DNA from: Ectopseudomonas guguanensis
Lineage (GTDB): Bacteria; Pseudomonadota; Gammaproteobacteria; Pseudomonadales; Pseudomonadaceae
DNA length: 64,000 bases
Direction of reading: 5' to 3'
Assembly (NCBI RefSeq): GCF_900104265.1
Contig: NZ_FNJJ01000014.1
Location: 62,001 to 126,000, forward strand
In this document: piece by piece, positions 7,252-13,720 of the stretch
Layout of the letters: each line of letters begins with the position of its first letter
Numbering within the stretch: the stretch's first letter is position 1
Program-made: the position numbers and the translations under genes
The notes under the pieces: generated by a model
Database searches by the model: none
What the model was told of the DNA's origin: nothing
The model's input: only the letters and a program-made list of their open reading frames with translations

Positions 7252-8644
7252 ATTTTTCGTCTCGGCGGCCGCGATTAACGAACTCGGCAATCTCGTCCTC
7301 TGGCGAGTCACCGCTTTCGCTTCCTGGACCGATGCTGTTGAGCTGATCGTCTTCTTGGCCCCGAATGGCTGCTGCCATCTGGCCGCCGAGGGTCTGCTGG
7401 GCTTGCCCCATAAAGTTACTGCTGAGCTTGGCAGCTTTCTCCCCGATGACTGCACCTGCACCTTTGGCAAGTTCAGCAGTGGTGTCTACGGCCAGTTTGG
7501 CGGCTTGCTGTAGCGCACTGCCGCCAGAGTCCCCCATGGCTTCGGCCAGCGGGCTGTCCGATCTGTTGTCACCTTGCCCTGCAGAGCCTTGGAAAATGGG
7601 CATGCCGCCGTTATCCATTGCTCCCTGCGCCTTCTGCATTGCTGCTTTGATGGCTGAAACACCCCCGGCCACATTCTGGGCTCCGGCCATGGCAGTGGAA
7701 CCTGCCATGCTCATCGCGGCAGAAGCCATGCCGACCGTTCCCATTGCTGCTCCGACCGCTGCGCCGGCCCCGAAGTTGCCAATGCCCCCAGTGCCCGAAC
7801 TGCTCCCCGTGATGATGCCGGCGAGCATAGGCGGCACCTTATTGGTCAGAAGCAGCAGACAGAGGCAGAAGATCAGCATGACCCCCAGCTCCTCGAAGTT
7901 GAGGACGCCCCTAGTCATCTTGGCGTAGAAACTGGTGAGCAGGTCGCTGCCAATGCCAACCAGCAGCACCATGGCAAACAATTGGACGGCCACACCCAGG
8001 ACGGTCTTGTAGTAGTTGATGGCCATGTCGGACGTCCAGCGGGAGCCGCCGAAGCCCAGGAAGAAGATGCCGGCATAGATCAGCAACCAGCCGGACACCA
8101 ACATTATCAACATGTTGATCGCGATGAGCGCAAGCATGACAGTGATGGCCAGGCTTAAGAGGACACCGATCAGGCTATCTACTGGACTCCAGGCCGATAG
8201 CGCGGCGAGCGTCTGCTTCCACAGCATGAACCCGATATCCACGATGCCGGATGGTGTCACCGAGCTTATGCCGGATGCCTGTTCGCCCAGCTTCTGCAGC
8301 GATCGAATTATCGAGGACGCAAACTCCGGCCCGTTCCTGAGTAGCCACAGGTAGAAGCCGAAGAACAGGATGAAACGGCAGAACTCGGCGAAGAACTCGG
8401 CCAGGTCGGCCTTGCGCAAGGCCATCATGCCGAATGTCCAGGCGAGGGATATGGTACCCAGCGTCCAGAACAACCAGGACGCAGCACTGAGGATGACAGC
8501 CTGCCAAGTGGAAGCACGGCTGCTGAACTCGGTAATGACCTGATCCAGCATGCCCTGGTTGGTGAGTTGGGCTGCGGCGCTACCGGAGTAAAGGACAAAC
8601 AGCAGACAGCAGCCGATCAGGCTGGTGTTCTTGAGCGTTTTCAT
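7247..8644 (-). CDS. trbL: Conjugal transfer protein TrbL
   Basis: This 465-aa protein has an N-terminal signal-like segment (MKTLKNTSLIGCCLLFVLYSGSAAAQ). Several membrane-spanning stretches follow at about residues 50-280. The Gly/Ala/Met-rich, low-complexity C-terminal half ends in a hydrophilic tail. This is the TrbL/VirB6-like family, an inner-membrane component of the IncP mating-pair channel. It follows trbK after 4 bp in the standard IncP order J-K-L. The rest of the IncP channel genes (trbB to trbI) are absent from the window, so it cannot build a transfer apparatus alone. It may be a passenger left when the operon was cut down. Confidence 0.88.
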   Translation of the reverse strand: MKTLKNTSLIGCCLLFVLYSGSAAAQLTNQGMLDQVITEFSSRASTWQAVILSAASWLFWTLGTISLAWTFGMMALRKADLAEFFAEFCRFILFFGFYLWLLRNGPEFASSIIRSLQKLGEQASGISSVTPSGIVDIGFMLWKQTLAALSAWSPVDSLIGVLLSLAITVMLALIAINMLIMLVSGWLLIYAGIFFLGFGGSRWTSDMAINYYKTVLGVAVQLFAMVLLVGIGSDLLTSFYAKMTRGVLNFEELGVMLIFCLCLLLLTNKVPPMLAGIITGSSSGTGGIGNFGAGAAVGAAMGTVGMASAAMSMAGSTAMAGAQNVAGGVSAIKAAMQKAQGAMDNGGMPIFQGSAGQGDNRSDSPLAEAMGDSGGSALQQAAKLAVDTTAELAKGAGAVIGEKAAKLSSNFMGQAQQTLGGQMAAAIRGQEDDQLNSIGPGSESGDSPEDEIAEFVNRGRRDEKF

Positions 8645-8648
8645 GCGG

Positions 8649-8888
8649 TCACCCCTGAGAGCTGTTCAGTTCGAGCCAGTTCTTGGGTTGCTCGGTAGGC
8701 TGGATGGCGCCCGAACGTCTGGAGCACTGGCCGGCAAACTCTGCCCGGGCCGTCCTGTCCTCGATCTGGTTGATCTCCTCCAGGGTGCAGTTGGCATCGC
8801 TGACTTCGGGAATGGCTTGGCCGTTTGGCTGGTCATCGCATCCGACAAGCGCCAGAAGGGTGAGTAGTAGCGGGGTTAGTTTTTTCAT
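8649..8888 (-). CDS. trbK: TrbK-type entry-exclusion lipoprotein
   Basis: This 79-aa protein has a lipoprotein signal (LLLTLLALVGCDD, lipobox Cys near residue 17). The short mature part has two more Cys residues (DANC and GQCSRR) and the C-terminal motif PKNWLELN. Size, lipobox, the paired Cys and the position between trbJ and trbL match TrbK of IncP plasmids, the inner-membrane lipoprotein that makes a cell a poor recipient for a related plasmid. The C-terminal PKNWL motif also ends the adjacent TrbJ. It could still confer entry exclusion without the remaining transfer genes (inference). Confidence 0.82.
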   Translation of the reverse strand: MKKLTPLLLTLLALVGCDDQPNGQAIPEVSDANCTLEEINQIEDRTARAEFAGQCSRRSGAIQPTEQPKNWLELNSSQG

Positions 8889-8898
8889 CGAGCTCTCC

Positions 8899-9678
8899 TT
8901 AGCGGTTCATGTCCAACCAGTTCTTGGGGGCCTGGGTGGGCGCTATGCGCCCCTCAGTCGAGGCGGCGTGGGCGGCTTGCTGCTTGGCCTCCAGGTCGGC
9001 CTCGGCCTGCATGCGTGTGGCAATGACGTTTTGCTGGGCGACTAGCAGGCCGCGAATCTGCAGCAGCTGATTGGCTTGCTGGCTGGCCAGTTGGTTGGCG
9101 TAGCCGATGGCCTGCATCTGACCGGTCGCGCCCTGAGCCTGGCGTTGCAATTGCTGCAGCGTGTCGGCGTCATGCTGCAGCGCAGCCTGCTGCTGATCCA
9201 GGCCACGAAACAGCGCGTCGTTGGCCCTTTTCTGCGACTCGGAGGCAAGGCGCCGGTTCTCGTTCATCGCCGCCCACTCGGCTTCGCTGCAGCCGGCGTT
9301 GGAGAAGCAAGGTGATGCTCTGTAGTAGGCGACGTCCTGGAACTTGCCGAGGTAGCCGTCGATGCTGCCCAAGCTGCGCTTGTAGTAGTCCAGGGTGTCG
9401 ATGGCGCTGCGCAGCCTGTCCATCGTTTGGCTGGCCTGGTCCCAGATGTAGGCCGTGGGTGCGGCCGTGTTCTGCAGCATATTTTCGTATTGCTGCAACT
9501 GCGTCTGATATTGCTCGATCTGTTTCAGTGTCTGCGCCACGCTTTCCATGGCAGTCAGCACGTTTTGGGTGAGATTGCCGCCGTCGATGACGGGAATGCC
9601 CGCCTTGGCGTTCAAACTGATGAACGAGCTGGTGATGCAGGCTAGAAGCCACAGTTTTTTAGCCGCTAAAATTTTCAT
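8899..9678 (-). CDS. trbJ: P-type conjugal transfer protein TrbJ
   Basis: This 259-aa protein starts at the ATG at 9678, preceded by GGAG; an in-frame ATG four codons upstream lies before that RBS. A signal peptide (about residues 1-25, ending LNAKA-GIP) is followed by a long helical, Gln-rich region. This is typical of TrbJ/VirB5-like periplasmic components, and Cys residues in SPCFSNAGC may form a disulfide. The first codons overlap the end of traJ by 20 bp, and a KorB-type operator lies across the overlap. trbK follows after 10 bp. In IncP plasmids trbJ lies in the Tra2 region, far from traJ, so this junction is rearranged. Confidence 0.88.
   Translation of the reverse strand: MKILAAKKLWLLACITSSFISLNAKAGIPVIDGGNLTQNVLTAMESVAQTLKQIEQYQTQLQQYENMLQNTAAPTAYIWDQASQTMDRLRSAIDTLDYYKRSLGSIDGYLGKFQDVAYYRASPCFSNAGCSEAEWAAMNENRRLASESQKRANDALFRGLDQQQAALQHDADTLQQLQRQAQGATGQMQAIGYANQLASQQANQLLQIRGLLVAQQNVIATRMQAEADLEAKQQAAHAASTEGRIAPTQAPKNWLDMNR
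9658..9670. promoter_or_regulatory. KorB operator type palindrome 4, at the traJ/trbJ junction
   Basis: TTTAGCCGCTAAA is an exact consensus match. It is fully coding: it holds the last codons and stop of traJ and codons 3-7 of trbJ. Its position exactly where traJ sequence gives way to trbJ sequence suggests that the two transfer regions were joined at operator copies. Confidence 0.85.
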
Positions 9679-10045
9679 CGTCGTCTCCATACACTTTCAT
9701 GGCCAGTTGCAATAGCGCCTGCTGCGTTTCCTCGATTTTTGACAGCACCACCCCAATGGTTCGGCGCATCTGTGCTTCCTCGAAGCCTGCGAAGCGCTCG
9801 TCATTGGTCAGCCACATTTTCAGCAGTCCGCCTAAACGCCCCTGATCGGCATTGATCTTCACCAGGTCCCCGACCATACAAGCGTCAAGGATGCTGCCCA
9901 CTTCGTATCCCATCCCGAGCGCACGCAGATAAGCCGCAACTGATCTGCCAGCCGCCTTCGCTTGCTTCTCAATCAACGCCTTTTCTTCTGGAAGTACCGG
10001 CACTCGTAGATGCGTGTGCTTTCTGGTCACTTTGTCGTGCTTCAT
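9659..10045 (-). CDS. traJ: TraJ relaxosome protein (oriT-binding)
   Basis: This 128-aa protein starts at the ATG at 10045, with GAGGAAG just upstream. It has a basic N-terminus, then RVPVLPEEKALIEKQAKAAG and SVAAYLRALGMGY, and then the GRLGGLLKMWLTND motif. These are the ribbon-helix-helix and downstream features of IncP TraJ, which binds the inverted repeat beside nic and recruits the TraI relaxase. oriT lies directly upstream, as in RK2. In RK2 traI follows traJ; here trbJ follows, so the cognate relaxase gene is missing. TraJ would have to work with a relaxase supplied by another plasmid. Confidence 0.9.
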   Translation of the reverse strand: MKHDKVTRKHTHLRVPVLPEEKALIEKQAKAAGRSVAAYLRALGMGYEVGSILDACMVGDLVKINADQGRLGGLLKMWLTNDERFAGFEEAQMRRTIGVVLSKIEETQQALLQLAMKVYGDDDENFSG

Positions 10046-10139
10046 AGCTTCCTCACCACTCTCTGCTCTTTCGCTTGAAGACGGCGGTAGCCGTCCAGCC
10101 TCGCAGAGCAAGACCCCGATTGAGCGCGTAGCGCGAATT

Positions 10140-10205
10140 AGGGAAGTGAAGTTAGTTAGCCGGCTTGCCGGTTAGCTAACTTCACCTGTCTTGCCCTGAG
10201 TAGCA
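10140..10205. other. oriT: RK2/IncP-type origin of transfer (oriT)
   Basis: An 18-bp imperfect inverted repeat (10146-10163 with 10168-10185, two mismatches, loop CTTG) is followed by CTGTCTTG-CCC. In RK2 the TraJ-binding repeat arm ending TTCAC is followed by CTATCCTG and the nick before CCC. Both the 8-base spacing and the nick context are kept here, placing the expected nick between 10193 and 10194. It lies between traJ and a traK-like gene, as in IncP plasmids. Function is inferred from this match. Confidence 0.88.
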
Positions 10206-10373
10206 AAGCCTTTAAACCGCGATTCTTCTGGCACACCTATGGCGAAAAAAGCCGGCAGAAAATTTGAACGCCAAGGGAAAGGCTGATTTCCGACCACTGC
10301 ACGCCAAATAGGCTGCAATTGGCCTTATACAACGCAAGAACAGTAAAGATTGAACGGATATTGTTCGTCATGG

Positions 10374-10715
10374 TTACTTCTGCGAAGGCTTTTGGCTGAT
10401 AGCAAAAGACTTCTGCGCAGAAGGAGCGGCAGAATCATCTACATCCTGTGGATTTTTCCTACCTGGGCGTAAATGTTCTTGACCTGGAAGCAAGAGCAAG
10501 GACTTCGCATAACGCCGAAACGCTTGGTAGCTGAATACGATCTGGCCTTCCTCATGGAGTAATTGCCAGATCGCCAACAGTGACCAGCCATCTGCCAATG
10601 CTGACTCAACCCCCTGCCGATGCATCAGAAACGCGGCCCTATTTCGTGAGGCCTGGCTGGCTGCAGCTTTTGCTTTAACGTGATCCGCAACTCGCTCAGA
10701 TAAGCTCTTGGACAT
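10374..10715 (-). CDS. traK: TraK-family oriT-binding protein
   Basis: This 113-aa protein starts at the ATG at 10715 with AGAGG upstream; an in-frame GTG two codons earlier is less likely. The core, LADGWSLLAIWQLLHEEGQIVFSY followed by QAFRRYAKSL, resembles the TraK family that binds and bends DNA next to IncP oriT. The C-terminal tail is Pro/Ser/Lys-rich. The oriT-proximal position fits. In RK2 traK is transcribed away from traJ; here both are on the minus strand and transcription of traK runs towards oriT, so the local order has been changed. It forms an operon with the small DNA-binding gene 10 bp upstream. Confidence 0.72.
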   Translation of the reverse strand: MSKSLSERVADHVKAKAAASQASRNRAAFLMHRQGVESALADGWSLLAIWQLLHEEGQIVFSYQAFRRYAKSLLLLPGQEHLRPGRKNPQDVDDSAAPSAQKSFAISQKPSQK

Positions 10716-10724
10716 AAACACCTC

Positions 10725-10985
10725 TTATGAAGACTGATCTTCAAGGATCGCTTTATGGCTTGGATCAAACTCTCCATTTAACAAGGCAGCTACTGACTCC
10801 GTCGGAAAATATATACGCCGCCCGATTCTTCGCTTGACACTATTCAGCTCAAACATCCACTGCTCCGTAGGGCATTGCAGAACCGCCCTTAAGCCGCTGG
10901 TTTTCCTACTAAGCACCTGTGCAATCTGCTCGACCGTCATCAAGGGGCCGTACTTCTCTTCAAGCTTCACCAAAACAGAACTCAT
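10725..10985 (-). CDS. Small winged-helix/AlpA-like DNA-binding protein
   Basis: This 86-aa protein contains PLMTVEQIAQVLSRKTSGLR at about residues 14-33, then RRIGRRIYFPTESVAALL. This is the layout of MerR/excisionase-like (AlpA-type) helix-turn-helix proteins. It is the first gene of a two-gene unit with the traK-like gene and is divergent from the unknown gene at 11093. It could regulate the transfer genes, or act as a recombination directionality factor for the integrase. Function beyond DNA binding is not shown. Confidence 0.6.
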   Translation of the reverse strand: MSSVLVKLEEKYGPLMTVEQIAQVLSRKTSGLRAVLQCPTEQWMFELNSVKRRIGRRIYFPTESVAALLNGEFDPSHKAILEDQSS

Positions 10986-11092
10986 AGAATCGCCTCATCT
11001 GCTAACAACTGGCATTGATAGGCATATTTAGCATTTGACTGTTAGCTGATGCCCGGTATGATTATTTATATTTTTTTACCAAGGACTCGGAC

Positions 11093-11884
11093 ATGGCTCG
11101 CCCTCGAAACTCTAAGGAAAAGCAGCGCCTTCAGTTAAAAACCGTTGCACTCATGAACTCCTTAAGAATCCGAGTTGGCGCACAAAATCCATGTCAGTTC
11201 AGCGACTGGTTTGACAGAGAGACAGTCCACCTCGGCTGGACAGATACAAAAGACTCAAACAAGTGGTACAAGTACTTCAAGGGCGATGTCGTCCAGAACC
11301 CCACGCGGATACTGCACCTACTTGGGTCACTATTCCCAGATTGCGCAGGTCTATTTCACGAAGGGCCAGAACGACTCTGGACTGCTCTTTGGTCAGACTC
11401 AACAGAAGAGCTATGGAGCATCTGCACTTATACATGCTGCGCATTTGAGGGCGACGAGGAAGGCAGCCTCGACGTCATGACGGGGAACACTATATTTTTC
11501 AGAGAATCCGCAACCAATTTTGAAATAAATTTAATATCAAAATTACTAAACAGCGAACCCTACACCTTAAGCGATCTCAGCGAATCAATTGCCCTATACA
11601 AAATTCACCAGACAATCAACAAAATCCATAAAACAGAAGAAATATCGCCCTACCGCTGTATAAAGATGTGCCTGGACGCTGAAAATATATCTTCTGAGCT
11701 AAAGGAGCTAGGCATATATGACTTCATATATCTAGAACTCACAAAAACTGAAATTTCACGACTTAGAGATGAGTCGTTTTATCGCATGAGCACTGGAGCC
11801 AGCGACATCGCCCAGTATGCCCTCAACCCTTTCGGTCAACGATCCGTGCAAGACCGAATGGTTGAGCTAGGCGTCTGGCTGTAG
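11093..11884 (+). CDS. Unknown protein, A+T-rich cargo gene
   Basis: This 263-aa frame is preceded by a run of T and A (11063-11080) and CAAGGACTCGG before the ATG. The basic start MARPRNSKEKQRLQLK leads into an aromatic-rich section (FSDWFDRETVHLGW, SNKWYKYFKGD) followed by LHLLGSLFPDC. The rest is helical and markedly A+T-rich, ending SVQDRMVELGVWL. I recognise no domain with confidence. The first 100 residues could be a DNA-binding or phage-regulator-like fold. It lies between the transfer and replication modules on the opposite strand from both, so it is likely cargo. It could be a further defence or regulatory gene. Confidence 0.65.
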   Translation: MARPRNSKEKQRLQLKTVALMNSLRIRVGAQNPCQFSDWFDRETVHLGWTDTKDSNKWYKYFKGDVVQNPTRILHLLGSLFPDCAGLFHEGPERLWTALWSDSTEELWSICTYTCCAFEGDEEGSLDVMTGNTIFFRESATNFEINLISKLLNSEPYTLSDLSESIALYKIHQTINKIHKTEEISPYRCIKMCLDAENISSELKELGIYDFIYLELTKTEISRLRDESFYRMSTGASDIAQYALNPFGQRSVQDRMVELGVWL

Positions 11885-11996
11885 GGCATAGTCCGGTTAT
11901 CCACACTCTGGCCTTGGTAGAAAAAGGTAGAAGAAAGGTAGAGAGCCATTGATCAGTCTGGAGACCCCGTCCCTCCTTGCGTTGAACTCACACTGA

Positions 11997-12075
11997 GGAA
12001 CGCAACCCCGAAGAAGCGGAATCCAACCCCGACAGCAGGGAACCCAACCCCGATGGAGGAGGAATCCAACCCCGA
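11997..12075. repeat. Four iteron-like direct repeats next to trfA
   Basis: Four copies of GGAA(T/C)(C/G)CAACCCCGA start at 11997, 12018, 12039 and 12061, a period of 21-22 bp (two helical turns). They lie just downstream of the trfA stop. Tandem repeats of this length and spacing beside a replication-initiator gene are typical of iterons at an origin of vegetative replication. Binding by the TrfA-like protein is inferred. Confidence 0.6.
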
Positions 12076-12080
12076 GGCAT

Positions 12081-12953
12081 TCACAGCCGCTGCCAGACAG
12101 CTTGTTCTTCTCCTTTGCTACTTTTCTCGATACGCCCCGCTGCAATCACCTCAACCCGCTCCAATTCACGCATCGCAGCCAATAGAGAAGCGCGAAATTT
12201 GCGCATAGGGCTAAAGTACTGTAGTAACTCTTTAAGCCAAACAAGCGAATAACGCTGCACAGCCTCGTTTGAAGTAGCCACCAAACGCTGTAAGGCTCTG
12301 GCCATATCCTGCCCTTTTCGAATCTGCAACCGCTTATGCCAGTCGATCAGCGCAAATTCCCGATTACTGAACAGATGCCGCCAACGGGGGTCGACACTGA
12401 CGGTGTAGCACTCTCGCCCTGGGTCAAAGGCAAACTTGTCGATCATGTGCAGAGATTCACTTCGACCAACTTCAAATTTGAGTTTTCCCTGCTTTGTAAC
12501 TTGCGCAATCAACATCGCAAAAGTCAGTGCCTCCATCGTTCGATGCAGCCACTGGTATTCGTAGTTTCCTGTTTGCCTGCCGATAGCACGTAGCAGCTTG
12601 GCCCGATTAATCGGAACAGGCTCGCCCAGCGGTACTTTGACTGCCTCGTACATTAACTGCATCCAGACATCGGCCTGAGTTTCGTCCAGCTGCTCGCCCC
12701 AAAAAGTGATTACTGCATCCTTGCGGCTGAATAGAACCGTCGCCTTGTGCATGCGCTTGCTGCCGCGAGCGACCGGAGCGAACAGACTAGAGCGCGCAAT
12801 ATGATTGGGAATTGCCCGATACAGCTCACTCAGCCCAGGTAAGAACAACTGATGAGGTAAATTCTCTGGGGGCTGCTTAGGAAGCGATGACCTACGGATA
12901 CTCTCCAAACGAGCAGCAAGAGATCGCGGGGCAGTTTCTGCCTCCTGACTCAT
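12081..12953 (-). CDS. trfA: TrfA-family plasmid replication initiator
   Basis: This 290-aa protein of the TrfA family has the segments HQLFLPGLSEL, FSRKDAVITFWGEQLDE and DVWMQLMYEA in the first half. DWHKRLQIRKGQDMARALQR and SPMRKFRASLLAAMRELE lie towards the end, giving the two winged-helix domains typical of this family. TrfA binds oriV iterons and recruits host DnaB helicase. The ATG overlaps the stop of the upstream small DNA-binding gene (ATGA), so they are co-translated. Four iteron-like repeats lie just downstream. The gene is intact, which is unusual for an integrated element and suggests a plasmid phase now or recently. Confidence 0.88.
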   Translation of the reverse strand: MSQEAETAPRSLAARLESIRRSSLPKQPPENLPHQLFLPGLSELYRAIPNHIARSSLFAPVARGSKRMHKATVLFSRKDAVITFWGEQLDETQADVWMQLMYEAVKVPLGEPVPINRAKLLRAIGRQTGNYEYQWLHRTMEALTFAMLIAQVTKQGKLKFEVGRSESLHMIDKFAFDPGRECYTVSVDPRWRHLFSNREFALIDWHKRLQIRKGQDMARALQRLVATSNEAVQRYSLVWLKELLQYFSPMRKFRASLLAAMRELERVEVIAAGRIEKSSKGEEQAVWQRL

Positions 12954-13225
12954 CGGGACAGCTGGCGCTGCTTGGCAATTTGCTCCGCCTTGGTCGGACG
13001 GCCTCGACGCGGTTCAGCGCTGGCAGATATAGCCACTGCGGCTACAACCACATGCTCTGCCAACCACCGCTCTACATCTTCAACGCGCCAGAGTAAGCGC
13101 TTGGTGCCGGGCAACCGACACAGCGGCGGCAGCGCCTGAGGATTGCGCGTAACGTCACTGCGAATGCTGGCAACAGACTTATGCAGGTAGGTAGAAAGCT
13201 GATCGACAGTAAGCAGAGCTTGCAT
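12950..13225 (-). CDS. Small helix-turn-helix protein co-translated with trfA
   Basis: This 91-aa protein has MQALLTVDQLSTYLHKSVASIRSDV at the start and LWRVEDVERWLAEH further on, an AlpA/excisionase-type helix-turn-helix. The tail is basic (PRRGRPTKAEQIAKQ). It overlaps the start of trfA by four bases. Likely roles are control of trfA or of excision. It is the gene nearest the right attachment repeat, a common position for directionality factors, so it is the better candidate of the two small HTH proteins for that role. Confidence 0.65.
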   Translation of the reverse strand: MQALLTVDQLSTYLHKSVASIRSDVTRNPQALPPLCRLPGTKRLLWRVEDVERWLAEHVVVAAVAISASAEPRRGRPTKAEQIAKQRQLSR

Positions 13226-13651
13226 GGGCTGGCACTCGTCTCAGCCAGGGCATACATCATGCTCAAGGCTGCAGGGGTTTGCGAATGCCGTCAGGTTCGT
13301 GCAATGCAGTGCAGTTCAGAAGGTAGGAAACTCCTCTGTTTCTTACCACTGGAGTCAGGACCAATACCGATGATCTCTGAGGCTGGATGAGCCGAGATAC
13401 GGCGCAATATTGACACTTGAAGGATAGAAAATCGGAGGTGTGCCCTTTCAGCCACCCACCCTCTTGGGAATGGCCAAAAAATGGATTGTTACCCTACTTT
13501 CTCCGGCACAAATCTGGCACACACAGCGTGCTGCATACTGCAAAAAAGCGCCAAAAGATGCTCAACACTGCAACTCTGCAAGCTTTTGATTGAAAAGGGA
13601 AAATCCAGGAAAACGCTTCTAAATCAACACTCTAGATCAGAACCGATAAAC
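13226..13651. other. Right-end non-coding region of the element
   Basis: There is no convincing gene in these 426 bp. It must contain the promoter for the HTH-trfA unit on the minus strand. At 13504-13521 it holds the paired heptamers CGGCACA and TGGCACA with 11-bp period, matching the pair at 1756-1773, so it is a candidate attachment-site arm. The frames crossing it lack an RBS and read into the attachment repeat. Confidence 0.5.
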
Positions 13652-13696
13652 GCAGTTGCACTGCAAAGGCCCGACGGGGAAGGTTTCGCGGATCAG
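13652..13696. repeat. Right attachment-site repeat (attR core)
   Basis: This is the direct repeat of 1670-1714: 24 bp identical (13652-13675), then 18 of 21 bp identical. Here the sequence to the right is the original chromosomal 5' end of the hydrolase gene and that to the left belongs to the element. This is the arrangement expected for an integrase crossover within the identical 24 bp. Confidence 0.9.
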
Positions 13697-13720
13697 GGTG
13701 GGGCGTTCGGCGGTGCTCAT
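13652..13720 (-). pseudogene. Displaced original 5' end of the MBL hydrolase gene
   Basis: Read on the minus strand from the ATG at 13720, 23 codons encode MSTAERPTLIRETFPVGPLQ followed by CNC. From LIRETF on this is identical in protein sequence to the present hydrolase N-terminus. After that the frame enters element DNA. The ATG shares bases with the TGA stop of the AraC gene, so before insertion the two genes were translationally coupled. Confidence 0.9.

Larger units (their letters stand above)
1670..13696. mobile_element. Integrated IncP-like plasmid element with IetAS-type defence cargo
   Basis: The element is bounded by direct repeats 1670-1714 and 13652-13696. It holds a tyrosine integrase at the left end, an IetAS-like ATPase/protease pair, trbJ-trbK-trbL, traJ, an RK2-type oriT, a traK-like gene, trfA with iteron-like repeats, two small DNA-binding proteins and four KorB-operator-type palindromes. 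The distance between equivalent repeat positions is 11,982 bp. The cargo genes at about 2980-6600 and 11093-11884 are visibly richer in A+T than the tra/trb part and the flanking chromosome, so the element is a mosaic. No relaxase (traI), coupling protein (traG), korA/korB, parA or complete mating-pair gene set was found. By sequence it is mobilisable at best, not self-transmissible. Whether it can still excise or replicate is unknown. Confidence 0.87.

Noticed and set aside
11897..12145. Minus-strand frame with Cys/Trp-rich repeats
   Set aside because: The repeated peptide only reflects the 21-22 bp DNA repeats; it overlaps the end of trfA.
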